From an uncultured Bacilli bacterium (GTDB taxonomy: Bacteria > Bacillota_I > Bacilli_A > RF39 > UBA660): a stretch of 64,000 bases of DNA. Of the stretch, positions 1 to 10,019 are shown piece by piece. The stretch covers positions 1 to 64,000 of the forward strand of contig CANRAH010000005.1 of assembly GCA_947628565.1 (NCBI GenBank), written 5' to 3'. The stretch's first letter is position 1, and the number at the start of each line of letters is the position of its first letter. A program made the position numbers and the translations under genes. A model generated the notes under the pieces. That model searched no databases. It was not told where the DNA came from and saw nothing but the letters and a program-made list of their open reading frames with translations.

Positions 1-94
1 CACTGTTCGTATATTGTATAATTTAATTATATAATATACTTACTTTTTTACAGGCCTTGTAGTATATTTTGGAATATTTTATATAAATATTAAA

Positions 95-349
95 TTAAAT
101 TAATATTATTTTATCACCGTTTTTTATATTATTTTCTTTTACTGAACCCTTAGTAAATATAGTTCCTGTACTAGACATAAGTACAGAATCTTTCTTTAAA
201 GGATAATGTCCTAACGATAATTCATTTATTGCCTTTACTATTAAATCAGTAGCAACTTTAATACTTTTAGAAACAGGAATATAAATATTGTATTCTTCTT
301 CTATCATAGGTACTACAACTACAACTAATATTTTATTCGTCATCGTCAT
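95..349 (-). CDS. YukD/EsaB-like ubiquitin-fold T7SS protein (copy 1); start ATG at 349 or 343
   Basis: 84 aa, NKILVVVVVPMIEEEYNIYIP...NIKNGDKIILI; paralogous to 10107..10358 and directly overlaps the end of an EssC gene. Confidence 0.8.
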   Translation of the reverse strand: MTMTNKILVVVVVPMIEEEYNIYIPVSKSIKVATDLIVKAINELSLGHYPLKKDSVLMSSTGTIFTKGSVKENNIKNGDKIILI

Positions 350-3300
350 CCTCCTCTGTATCAGAATTGTTAAGGACTTTTATAAGAATTGGGTTCCCTT
401 TCTTTATAGCATAACCAAACCTATTACCAATTTCTTCTTTTATATATTTTGGATTTTTAGAAAGCTTAATGGTATATTGATCTGAAATACCATCTCCTAT
501 CCAAATACCATGGTTACTTGAGACAACTGTTTTAAACCAATTTTCATATTCAAAACTTTTTATATTATCTATAACATCAACTATAACTATACTAATTTTT
601 CTTAAATCCTTAATCATAGTAATCATGCTATCTAACTTATCCTGTAAATCAGGCGATAATTTGTTTTTAAATTGTGTAATTCCAACTATAATTATAAGTA
701 AATCCTGACAATTTTTAATTGAATCTACATTATAATTATTAGAAATATATGTTTCATTTAATTTTTCTATATATGAATATATTTTTTTAAATATTTCATC
801 AAAGTTTTCTTTATAATAATTTACTTTAAATACTTCATTTTCAAATAATTTTTCTGCATCTAAAACATTAATTGAAACATTTTGACTTTTTTCACATACT
901 TTAATAAATTCAGGTATAAATGTTTCAAATGCAGTAGTTTCTGTTGATGATATTATAGTTACTGGTTTTGTCCTTAAATCAAATGTAGAAACTTTTAAAC
1001 TATTTTTTTCTACACCCACAGGTATACTATCCAATCCCTTAATATAATCTTTTACTACATCAAAATTTACTATTTTAGGTAATATTGGTACTTTTTTTGC
1101 TTTATTTTCAAATTTTTTATTTAATTCATCACATAACTTTTTAATATATTCAGCATTATTATCATTAGTTTTGAAACTAGCTGATTGGAATTCATAAATT
1201 TCTTTAAATTTAATTAATCCTCTTCCCTTTATCTTTGATGGATAAAGGCCATGTGTATTACCTACAATATCAGAATAATCATTTTCATCATTAAGCTGTA
1301 ATACTAAATTTTGTTTGAAATTCTGTTTTAGTTTATATCTTATAAAATTTACTCCATTTGTAGTAAGTATAAACATAACTCCGTATTTATGTCCTTCTCT
1401 AGTAATACTATTAAAATCATCAGAGAAATCCGGATACATTTCATCAAAAGCCTCATAAAGATTTATTATTACAACTATATTAGGCATCATTTTCCCACTA
1501 TTTTTTATATATGAAGAATAGCTACCACCATATTCAGAAAATAATTTTTTACGTGTATCTATTTCTTCTTTCAACATCTTAAATAAATTGTTTATCTTTT
1601 CCGTATCACTCGAAAGTAATACATCACCTATTTGTGGCGCATTTTCAAATAATTTAAGTGTTTCAGCTCCAAAATCCATTACATAAAAATTTACTTCATC
1701 TGGAGTATGTCTTATAATAGTTGAATATATAATTGTTTGAAGTAAATCATCTTTACCCATTCCTGCAGCCCCATATATTATAGCATTTCCATCGTTAGAT
1801 AAAGGCAATGTAAGTAAATGTTGTGACTGTGAATTTGGAGCATCATATTCTCCTATAACAGGATTAATAATGCATGGCTCACTTATATAATTATATTTTT
1901 TTTCAAGTTCATCTACATATATTTTATCTGGTATTTTAGGTAACCATAAATCTTTAGCAAATACATTTTGCTCTTTACCCAAATTATATAAATAATTTAC
2001 TATATTAGAAAGTTCTTCTCCATTTGCTTTTGCATTAATGTTTGTTTCTTCCTTATCTACATTTTTTATTACATATCCAACATTATTTATAAAACTTATA
2101 TTTGTATCTATTTTTCTTTTTATTTTATCTGTATTTTGATATGGAACTCCTGCATAAGCGGATTGTCCTAAAGCGAAAAATTCATTATATCCAACTTGAA
2201 GATAAAATCTACCAACATTGTGTAATGCAGCTGCATCAGGGCATTTAATCATATCAACACTATCTGATTTGTCTTGAACCTTTAAGCAAACTCTAAATTT
2301 GGTATTAGACCAAATTTGATCATCTACTACTCCACTTGGTTTTTGTGTTGCAAGAATCAAGTGAACACCAAGTGAACGACCTATACGCGCTGTTGAAATT
2401 AATTGTTCCATAAATTCTGGTTGCTGTGTTTTTAACTCTGCAAATTCATCACTTATAATAAATAAATGTGGAACTGGTATTTCAACTTTTCCTTCTCTTC
2501 TTAATTTTTGATATTTATATATATCAATCGTACTTTCATTTAATTTTTGTCTTGCATCATTAAATATTGTTTGTCTTCTTTTAAGTTCACTTTCAATAGA
2601 TGCTAAACTTCTTTTCATGTCATTTACATCTAGATTTGTTATTGTTCCTGCAAGATGTGGAATATGTACACCTGTTTCTTTGTTTTCAAATGCCCCAGCT
2701 AATCCTCCACCTTTATAATCTATAAGTACAAATGCTACTTCATCTGGATGATAATTTACTGCCATTGAAAGTATATAAGTTATTATAAATTCAGATTTAC
2801 CTGATCCTGTCATACCTGCTACAAGTCCATGTGGTCCATGAAACTTTTCATGCAAATCAAGTTTAAATAATTCACCATTCGTATCTACACCAACAGGAGC
2901 CGACAAACTCGTTATTGGATTATTATTTTTCCATCTGTTTAAAGGATTTAACTGTTCTATTTTTCCTACACTATACATTTCCAAAAATCCTAATTTATCT
3001 GGCAAAGAATATCTATCTTTCGCCATTTCTATAGGTATATTAGCAACAACCTTATTTATTTCTTTAATATTTAAATCTCCAATAAAATCGGCTTTAAAAG
3101 TTTGTTGTTTATCACTCGTAAGTTCATTTTCAAAGACTACAGACTGATTTAAATCTACATTAATAAATGTTGTACATTCATTAGGTAATCCTAAAAGCCT
3201 TTCTTGTACGATTAACATACTAAATCCTAAATTAATTTTTTGAGATAATGTATCCTTTATTATCTCAATATTCCTTAATGATTGATAATCATCAGTTATT

Positions 3301-4964
3301 AATAAAAAATAAGGTTTATAACTTTTATAATCTTCACTTCTTAACTTGGTAGTATCCCCATCTTCATATTTTCTATTTTGAAGATAATTATCTAAATATA
3401 TAGATATTTGATTGGCTTCATCTACATCCGTTGAAAAAAATCTAATAGTTTTATCATCATCGCTTAAATATGGTGATGTTTTTAAAAATTTCCATTTATA
3501 CTCATTTTCTTTAGAAGTCATTATAACTATCTTTAAATCTTCATAACTATAAAAGGTCATAAGTTGTAATAAAAGGCCTTCAATAAATATCTTTGTTATT
3601 TCAGATTTACCTATTATAGCCGATATATATTTTTTAGTTAAATTTACAGTTACAGGCACATCAGTCATAACTTTAGTTTCTGCGCCCAATTTGTCTAAAA
3701 CTTCTCTTAAATTATTTTTTGTAAGTGAAAAATGTTCTATAGGATAATTAACCTTAACAAAAGGTTCAACATTACCAATTCCAATTCTCAAATTAAGAAA
3801 GTCATCATGTTCTATTTTACGTTCCCATAAATTTCTTTTTCTATTTATTATTATTTGTTTACAATCTGCTAGTGACAAATTATTTTCTATCAATGATTGT
3901 CTTTGCCTTGATACAATATTTCTTATATATTGTCTTCTTTCTTCTATATATTCATTATATTTCTTTATTCTCAATGCTTCTCTTTTCTTTTTTTGTCTAG
4001 ATGCATATTGTTTTTGTAATAAAGGCCAAAAAAGCATACTTAAAAGCATTGCACCACAAGTTATCAATGATGGTAAAGCAGATTTTACTGTTTGTGTTCC
4101 CTCAATAACATTGTTTACAGCAGTTATTCCAGATACCATTGATGTTAAACCCATCGTTATCATAGGACCTATAGTATAAGCAAGTGGCATTTCATCTTGC
4201 TTTTCTTGCTCTGGTGGTGGATCGATATCTACGGTATCCTCCTCAACGCTCGTTCTAAATCTAGGCATCCTGAAAAAATATTCCGATTTATCGTACACTC
4301 TTATACTAGTATCTTCTTCTTTCTCTTGTTCTTCATTTGGAATATTTAATGGTGCTCTTTTCCTTAATACTTGGGTATTATAATTTATCACACCTTTTGG
4401 ATTATTTAAAATTATGTAATTACCACATATAATTATTTTTAATCCCATTATGCAAACAACATCACCTATATTAAGATTGGAACTTTCCATTGCAATACCA
4501 TTAACAAATAACACTCCATTATTATTAAGGTTTTTACAGCTCCAAACCCCATTAACCGATTGAATTAAACATTGCTTATCAGAAATATATTTATTATTAT
4601 AGTTTATAGTATTATTAGTACCACTACCTACGTAAATTTGGCAGTTACTGCCAACTTCAAATTCACTTGAATTAGCATCGTATACAGGAGATGTATGTAA
4701 AATATAACTGTATTGTTCGCCCTCTACCTGTAACTCATAAAATTCGTATTCTTCAAGAGCAATTTCAGAAACATTATTTCCATTATATATTATCTTAGTT
4801 TCAAAATTGCTTTTTAAAATCCATTTCCCATCTTTTGCCTCTATATTAATAAGATTTCTTTTTATATTGTTTTTGTCTTTATCTTCAATCCAAAAACTTC
4901 CATTTATCTCAAGTGGAAGATTTGTATTATATATTTTTCCATATTTTATTAATGATACCCTCAT
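333..4964 (-). CDS. essC: T7SS FtsK/SpoIIIE-type ATPase EssC (copy 1)
   Basis: 1543 aa; N-terminal FHA-like region, two TM segments (~GPMITMGLTSMVSGITAV / LITCGAMLLSMLFWPLL), Walker A GMTGSGKS, Walker B VLIDYKGG, second ATPase-like domain with GAAGMGKD. Confidence 0.95.
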   Translation of the reverse strand: MRVSLIKYGKIYNTNLPLEINGSFWIEDKDKNNIKRNLINIEAKDGKWILKSNFETKIIYNGNNVSEIALEEYEFYELQVEGEQYSYILHTSPVYDANSSEFEVGSNCQIYVGSGTNNTINYNNKYISDKQCLIQSVNGVWSCKNLNNNGVLFVNGIAMESSNLNIGDVVCIMGLKIIICGNYIILNNPKGVINYNTQVLRKRAPLNIPNEEQEKEEDTSIRVYDKSEYFFRMPRFRTSVEEDTVDIDPPPEQEKQDEMPLAYTIGPMITMGLTSMVSGITAVNNVIEGTQTVKSALPSLITCGAMLLSMLFWPLLQKQYASRQKKKREALRIKKYNEYIEERRQYIRNIVSRQRQSLIENNLSLADCKQIIINRKRNLWERKIEHDDFLNLRIGIGNVEPFVKVNYPIEHFSLTKNNLREVLDKLGAETKVMTDVPVTVNLTKKYISAIIGKSEITKIFIEGLLLQLMTFYSYEDLKIVIMTSKENEYKWKFLKTSPYLSDDDKTIRFFSTDVDEANQISIYLDNYLQNRKYEDGDTTKLRSEDYKSYKPYFLLITDDYQSLRNIEIIKDTLSQKINLGFSMLIVQERLLGLPNECTTFINVDLNQSVVFENELTSDKQQTFKADFIGDLNIKEINKVVANIPIEMAKDRYSLPDKLGFLEMYSVGKIEQLNPLNRWKNNNPITSLSAPVGVDTNGELFKLDLHEKFHGPHGLVAGMTGSGKSEFIITYILSMAVNYHPDEVAFVLIDYKGGGLAGAFENKETGVHIPHLAGTITNLDVNDMKRSLASIESELKRRQTIFNDARQKLNESTIDIYKYQKLRREGKVEIPVPHLFIISDEFAELKTQQPEFMEQLISTARIGRSLGVHLILATQKPSGVVDDQIWSNTKFRVCLKVQDKSDSVDMIKCPDAAALHNVGRFYLQVGYNEFFALGQSAYAGVPYQNTDKIKRKIDTNISFINNVGYVIKNVDKEETNINAKANGEELSNIVNYLYNLGKEQNVFAKDLWLPKIPDKIYVDELEKKYNYISEPCIINPVIGEYDAPNSQSQHLLTLPLSNDGNAIIYGAAGMGKDDLLQTIIYSTIIRHTPDEVNFYVMDFGAETLKLFENAPQIGDVLLSSDTEKINNLFKMLKEEIDTRKKLFSEYGGSYSSYIKNSGKMMPNIVVIINLYEAFDEMYPDFSDDFNSITREGHKYGVMFILTTNGVNFIRYKLKQNFKQNLVLQLNDENDYSDIVGNTHGLYPSKIKGRGLIKFKEIYEFQSASFKTNDNNAEYIKKLCDELNKKFENKAKKVPILPKIVNFDVVKDYIKGLDSIPVGVEKNSLKVSTFDLRTKPVTIISSTETTAFETFIPEFIKVCEKSQNVSINVLDAEKLFENEVFKVNYYKENFDEIFKKIYSYIEKLNETYISNNYNVDSIKNCQDLLIIIVGITQFKNKLSPDLQDKLDSMITMIKDLRKISIVIVDVIDNIKSFEYENWFKTVVSSNHGIWIGDGISDQYTIKLSKNPKYIKEEIGNRFGYAIKKGNPILIKVLNNSDTEEDDDDE

Positions 4965-5051
4965 AATATAACCTCTTTATTCTATATAAATTATACAATT
5001 TAAGATGATTATATAATTTATATATTCCGTTTTGGAATTTGTAAAGATTAA

Positions 5052-5082
5052 TAAAAAATCAAGGTTTATTACCTCGATTTTA
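5052..5082 (-). terminator. Rho-independent terminator downstream of the FDENG-repeat gene
   Basis: minus strand AAAATCGAGGTAATAAACCTTGATTTTTTA hairpin plus U-tract. Confidence 0.65.
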
Positions 5083-5104
5083 CTTAATAAAATTCACTTA
5101 ATTT

Positions 5105-5938
5105 TTATTCGCCTATTACAACACCTTTTTCATCAAAGTTATAGTCTTTTTTACTCTCAGTGTAATTAGGCAATCCTGGACCTATTGGTGGTATTTTATC
5201 TAATTCAGTTTCATCTGATTCGTTTTTAACGGCAATTACTGTACCATTTTCATCAAATTCATAATCATTAGACTGTTCTAATTCTTTTCTTCCTACTGAT
5301 ATAACTGTACCATTTTCGTCAAATTTTATTTCATTCAATTTTAAATCATTTTCTGAATTAGATTCTTCCACACTGACTACTGTACCATTTTCATCAAATT
5401 CAATATTTTTAAATATATTGGATGTATTATTAGTACTATTTTCTATATTTTCTTTATATTCTTTATGAAAAGGATTATCCATAACATAATTATTTTCTAC
5501 ACTAATTACTGTACCATTTTCATCAAATTTGATATTATCTAAATTGTTGCTTTTTTCTTCGTTAACTGGTTCTGCTATCCTAACAACCCCATTTTCATCA
5601 AATAATAACTTAGAGTAAGAACTATTTGATGTAAGAAATGGCGTATTTTTATTTTTTTCACTTTTACTAATATTACCTGTCAACCTATTTAATATTGACA
5701 TAAATTTTGTTTCTTCTTCATTCTTAAAGCCCATAAAATCAATATTTTCTATATCAGTATGATTAAAGGTCAACGTTTGATTAGGTAAAAGCATCCCCTC
5801 TGGATAAACACAACCTACATAATCATTAATTTTTAAATTTCCGTTAAATTCAACTGAATAATAGCCTGTTATCATATATTTTTTGTTTTTTCCTTTTAAT
5901 GTACAAATTGTTCCTATGGGTAAATATTTTTCTTCCAT
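5105..5938 (-). CDS. DUF4176-like T7SS-associated protein with C-terminal FDENGTV repeats (track ORF starts at 5974; SD-preceded ATG at 5938)
   Basis: N-term LPIGTICTLKGKNKKYMITGYY...DYVGCVYPEGMLLPNQTLTFNHTDIENIDFMGF resembles DUF4176; six F-D-E-[NK]-G-x-V repeats follow. Confidence 0.7.
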   Translation of the reverse strand: MEEKYLPIGTICTLKGKNKKYMITGYYSVEFNGNLKINDYVGCVYPEGMLLPNQTLTFNHTDIENIDFMGFKNEEETKFMSILNRLTGNISKSEKNKNTPFLTSNSSYSKLLFDENGVVRIAEPVNEEKSNNLDNIKFDENGTVISVENNYVMDNPFHKEYKENIENSTNNTSNIFKNIEFDENGTVVSVEESNSENDLKLNEIKFDENGTVISVGRKELEQSNDYEFDENGTVIAVKNESDETELDKIPPIGPGLPNYTESKKDYNFDEKGVVIGE

Positions 5939-5997
5939 TTTAACACCTCTTTTTATCCTAAAATGATTATACAAAAAAAAGTAAAAAAAAGCAATAA

Positions 5998-6309
5998 CTA
6001 TTTTATTGCACTTTCTCTTAATAAAATTGAATAATCCTCTATATCATAAAGATTAGAACTTAATTCATTGCTTGTTTCTGAAAACAATTTAGAACTTTTA
6101 TAAATTTTATTGCTAATTAATTTCATTTTATCTAAATCTTCTTGTAATTTATCATCAAGATTTTTTAAATATTTTTTATATTCGAAATCAGATGGTATAT
6201 CCAATTGATTACTTATTGAAATAGCTTTTTGCAAATTATTTACAGAATTTTCAAAATTGGAACTAATTAAACCATTAATTTCATTTTGGTTATAATAAAT
6301 TTTCGTCAT
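5998..6309 (-). CDS. Small helical T7SS-locus protein (WXG100/ESAT-6-like size, no WXG)
   Basis: 103 aa, predicted all-alpha, inside T7SS operon. Confidence 0.6.
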   Translation of the reverse strand: MTKIYYNQNEINGLISSNFENSVNNLQKAISISNQLDIPSDFEYKKYLKNLDDKLQEDLDKMKLISNKIYKSSKLFSETSNELSSNLYDIEDYSILLRESAIK

Positions 6310-6315
6310 AATATC

Positions 6316-6612
6316 TCACCCTATATTTTTTATATCATTTTGATATTTATCTGCTGCAACTAATAAATGATTACCATATTTATTCAAAGTATTAATCAAT
6401 TTAGCATATTGTATTTTTTCTATATTTGCTCTTCTAATAAAACCATTTGCAGATGTTCCTACCCATTCCATTGTATTACTACTGATATTAGATATTCTAG
6501 TAAACATTGCATTAAACTCTTCATTTAATTCCTTAGTTAGTCTCAAAATATCTTGACCACTATCGTTTAATTTATCAGTATCTACTATTAAATTAGCCAT
6601 AATTTTTATCAC
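6316..6612 (-). CDS. WXG100 family protein
   Basis: 98 aa with central MEWVGTSANGF (W-x-G) between helical halves. Confidence 0.75.
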   Translation of the reverse strand: MIKIMANLIVDTDKLNDSGQDILRLTKELNEEFNAMFTRISNISSNTMEWVGTSANGFIRRANIEKIQYAKLINTLNKYGNHLLVAADKYQNDIKNIG

Positions 6613-6893
6613 ATACCTTCTATACTATTATCTATATCTTTTAATTCTTTGTTTATTTCTACTAAAATAGTATTTTCCAAATATTTTTTCCTACTTATTA
6701 AATCTTGTCTAATCGAACTAGTCTCTTCATCATCGATTGCCTTTGAATCTACTGTATATATGTCTTTTAATTTTTGAGATGGAACTTCTAGAGCATCTAT
6801 AATATTATTCAAATAATTTATTATTAGATTTACATTATATTTTAAATTTGCATACTTTTTTTTATCACTCAAAATCTTACTAACATCATTCAT
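6609..6893 (-). CDS. Small helical T7SS-locus protein
   Basis: 94 aa, overlaps neighbour stop/start, helical composition. Confidence 0.55.
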   Translation of the reverse strand: MNDVSKILSDKKKYANLKYNVNLIINYLNNIIDALEVPSQKLKDIYTVDSKAIDDEETSSIRQDLISRKKYLENTILVEINKELKDIDNSIEGM

Positions 6894-6904
6894 TATATCA
6901 CCCT

Positions 6905-7234
6905 TTATTTATAATCACGATTTTCAATCTTTCCTGTTGATTGTTTTATATAAAATGACATATCACTATTTATACCCTCAAATCTCGACTTCAATTTAAT
7001 AAAGTCATCTGCATAACTAATAATATTTTTATTTATAATATTAAAATTCGTTTTGAAATTTTCAAATTTATTTCTATAATTAGTAGCTTCTTCACATATA
7101 TAAAATTCCTTAGTTCTATCAATAACATCAATAATTTGATTTAAAGTTTTACTAATTCTTTCGGCATAACCATAAATATCTAATGCAATCTTATCTATGC
7201 CATCATTATTTATTCCAATATTATTTTGCATCAC
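6905..7234 (-). CDS. Small helical WXG100-like T7SS-locus protein
   Basis: 109 aa helical hairpin-like sequence; same operon. Confidence 0.55.
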   Translation of the reverse strand: MMQNNIGINNDGIDKIALDIYGYAERISKTLNQIIDVIDRTKEFYICEEATNYRNKFENFKTNFNIINKNIISYADDFIKLKSRFEGINSDMSFYIKQSTGKIENRDYK

Positions 7235-7284
7235 ATCACCTATCTTCTAAATATATTTTATATTATTTAAAAAATAAATGCAAT

Positions 7285-7311
7285 AAAAAGTGTACTATTT
7301 ATACACTTTTT
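7285..7311 (-). terminator. Terminator overlapping the 3' end of the lipoprotein gene
   Basis: perfect 10-bp inverted repeat AAAAAGTGTA-N7-TACACTTTTT. Confidence 0.7.
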
Positions 7312-8995
7312 GTAAATTTTCCTCGTTAAATTGTTTTTGAACATTTTTTATGCTTGAAGTTGCTTCTGATTTTAATGATTCTGCTCTTTCGTTCAAATAT
7401 GAAATTTTTTGTTCATCTAAAAATTCTAAGCTGTAATTTTTAGCGATGTTTCCATCATCTAGTTTTATATTTGATCTATATTCCAAAAACATTTCTTCTA
7501 TACTTTCTTGACTACAATTTAAACATTTTGATAATTGGTAAAAGAAATTATCTTGTATTTCTATATATTTATTGATAAATTCTTCATTATATTCATATTT
7601 TTCTTGTTCATCATATTTTAAATGATTATTTAAATCGTTTTCAAATAATGATATTAAATAAAATACGTCTTCTAGTGTAGCATTCTTGCCGACTATATTT
7701 TTAGATAAATTTCTATAAAATAATTTAGATAACGTTTGACAAATTGAACTTTTAACATTGTAATTTATTTCATCAACTAATTCGCTTGTCTTTAATGTGC
7801 CTGTTTGCTCTTGATATGCTTTATAAAAGTCATTTGGTGCTTGTTGCATTACTTCAATTGAATACATCAAATTTAAAATCTCTAATTTATCACTCGCACT
7901 AGACACATTAAAATATTTATATAAATCATCTAAAGTTCTTTTGAAGGAAAGTTCTTCCGTATCATTTACATTATAATTATCATTTAATATATTTACTAAA
8001 CTTAAGCTTTCCAAATAACCTATCATATTTTTATATACTAATAAATCATGCCCAGTATAATTCATCATATTTTTTTCAGCAGATGCCTCATACAACCAAG
8101 AAAAATTTAAAGAATTTACTTTTAAATTATTAAAACTATAACTTAATCCAAAATTATTTTTTAAATTAGGATTATTTTTTAAATCACAATTGCATCCTTT
8201 TTGTAACAAATGGTTTATTTCGTGTATAAATACATCTTTATCTGTTTCATTACCATTAATCATCTGAGCAATTTTTAGCATATTAGGTGATAATATTAAA
8301 CAATTGTCATCAGTTACAAACGCATTGTTTACGGATGATAATTGATTAAATATTTTTAAATCACTTAAAACACATTTAACTCTTTCAACATTTATGCTTT
8401 TATTTTCTTTTATATAATTATTAATCGTATTTACAATAATTTCACATATTGACTTTAATTCCTTTGTTTTTAAATCTTTATATATTGTTATTGATAATGA
8501 TTTTTTATATTTTTCATTATTATTTTTTACCGTACTATATAAAGAATCAATTGTTATACTACTTAATGAACTTTTATGCGAAGTAACTAAATTTAATTTA
8601 TTATATTCAGTTAATGAACTATTAAAATCATATAATTTCTCATATTCATAATAAGTTACCAAACTATTTAAATATTCATTAAAGCCATTAAAATTTTCAA
8701 TCTTAAAATCTATTGGTGTTTTTGTTATATTGCCATATTCTAAATCTGTCATAGGTCCTTTTTTATCAATTATTTTTTCAGAATCTTCACTATCACTATA
8801 ATTACCTTTATATTCTTCAATATTACCATCATCTAAAGTATATTCAGCATCTGGTGTTTGCTTTAAAGTAAAATTCCTGTTATTTGATAAACTACCACAT
8901 CCATTTAAAATAATCGTACCTGATATTAAAATAGGTATTAGCGCTAATTTCCTTGTTTTATATAAATTTAGCTTATTAACATATTCCTTTTTCAT
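7295..8995 (-). CDS. Lipoprotein with HEXXH metallopeptidase (gluzincin-like) signature, T7SS-associated
   Basis: lipobox ...IILNGCGS; DVFIHEINHLLQKG (HExxH) and downstream WLYEASAEK (putative third zinc ligand). Confidence 0.7.
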   Translation of the reverse strand: MKKEYVNKLNLYKTRKLALIPILISGTIILNGCGSLSNNRNFTLKQTPDAEYTLDDGNIEEYKGNYSDSEDSEKIIDKKGPMTDLEYGNITKTPIDFKIENFNGFNEYLNSLVTYYEYEKLYDFNSSLTEYNKLNLVTSHKSSLSSITIDSLYSTVKNNNEKYKKSLSITIYKDLKTKELKSICEIIVNTINNYIKENKSINVERVKCVLSDLKIFNQLSSVNNAFVTDDNCLILSPNMLKIAQMINGNETDKDVFIHEINHLLQKGCNCDLKNNPNLKNNFGLSYSFNNLKVNSLNFSWLYEASAEKNMMNYTGHDLLVYKNMIGYLESLSLVNILNDNYNVNDTEELSFKRTLDDLYKYFNVSSASDKLEILNLMYSIEVMQQAPNDFYKAYQEQTGTLKTSELVDEINYNVKSSICQTLSKLFYRNLSKNIVGKNATLEDVFYLISLFENDLNNHLKYDEQEKYEYNEEFINKYIEIQDNFFYQLSKCLNCSQESIEEMFLEYRSNIKLDDGNIAKNYSLEFLDEQKISYLNERAESLKSEATSSIKNVQKQFNEENLQKVYK

Positions 8996-9057
8996 TCCGA
9001 TTTCCCCCTTTTGAAATTGAATTGTATATTACCACTTTTGAAAAAAAAAGTCAAATT

Positions 9058-9085
9058 AAAAGGTAAATAACTAATTTACCTTTTT
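9058..9085 (-). terminator. Terminator downstream of the WXG100-like gene pair
   Basis: AAAAGGTAAAT..ATTTACCTTTT inverted repeat with U-rich tract on minus strand. Confidence 0.6.
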
Positions 9086-9131
9086 AAAACTTATTTTTTG
9101 TTTTATTAATATTATCTATATTAATAACTGA

Positions 9132-9608
9132 TTATCTTGAAGATTCTTGATATTCAGAATATGCTGAACTTGTGCTATCAGCTGTTTTTCTAATACTTGA
9201 AGCTACATTTGCATCTTTAGATTCATATGCTTCTTGTACTAATGTTAATTGATCGTTAAATGCTAACATTTGGCTACAAATCGCACTACAAGCAACTTTT
9301 ACTGCTTCAATGTATGTTCTCATAGCCTCTGCATATTCTCCTTTAAATGCTATTTCAGGATTATAATTTTCAAGTTCATTTAATGCACTTTTTATATTAT
9401 CAACATAAGTTCTTACAGCCTGTTTCATAGTTGGTATATGACCAACATTAATTCCGACAACAGTTGTACCATTTCTAAATGCTGATTGTATCTCATCTAG
9501 AGTTCTATTTACAGTATTAGTAAATGTGTCTTTTATTTTGCCAACACCAGATTGAATGGCATTATTAGCTATATTTTCTACTCTCTGTATTTCTGTTATC
9601 CAAGACAT
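9132..9608 (-). CDS. Putative T7SS secreted helical protein
   Basis: 158 aa, helical, Ala/Ser-rich C-terminus, adjacent to a WXG protein. Confidence 0.55.
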   Translation of the reverse strand: MSWITEIQRVENIANNAIQSGVGKIKDTFTNTVNRTLDEIQSAFRNGTTVVGINVGHIPTMKQAVRTYVDNIKSALNELENYNPEIAFKGEYAEAMRTYIEAVKVACSAICSQMLAFNDQLTLVQEAYESKDANVASSIRKTADSTSSAYSEYQESSR

Positions 9609-9626
9609 AATATTCTCCTTTCTATA

Positions 9627-10019
9627 CTAAAATGAAACAACATCATCGTTTTCTTGAACTAATTGTTCATCTTGTTGAGCCCAGTTTTCTATCATTTCAG
9701 AAACTAAAGATTCAATATTTTTTTTGATTAAATTTAATTCTTGTGTAACAACATCAGTTGCCTTATATAAATTATTTTCAAAATTTGCTTCTGCTTTTCC
9801 TTGCCATCCAGCTTGAAAAGTTTGAGTTACTGAATCAGTGTTATTTAAAGCCTCAATTGCATGAGTTATTGCTTGTCTATTTATTCCATCCAAATAATCA
9901 TACGCACCTTTAACACTAACACCTATACTTAAATCTGATATACCAAGCTTGTTTTCAGCTGATGCCATTTTTTTCAATGAACTGCCAACAATATTTAAAC
10001 TCGTATCAATTACACCCAT
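9627..10019 (-). CDS. WXG100 family T7SS protein
   Basis: 130 aa with FQAGWQGKAEANFENN (W-x-G). Confidence 0.75.
   Translation of the reverse strand: MGVIDTSLNIVGSSLKKMASAENKLGISDLSIGVSVKGAYDYLDGINRQAITHAIEALNNTDSVTQTFQAGWQGKAEANFENNLYKATDVVTQELNLIKKNIESLVSEMIENWAQQDEQLVQENDDVVSF

Noticed and set aside
288-485. Plus-strand 65-aa ORF
   Set aside because: Antisense to essC1/yukD1; low-complexity hydrophobic translation of AT-rich DNA, no SD.
5126-5610. Regular repeated DNA in the DUF4176-like gene considered as a CRISPR array
   Set aside because: Repeats are in frame, encode FDENGTV, have unequal spacing and no adjacent cas genes.
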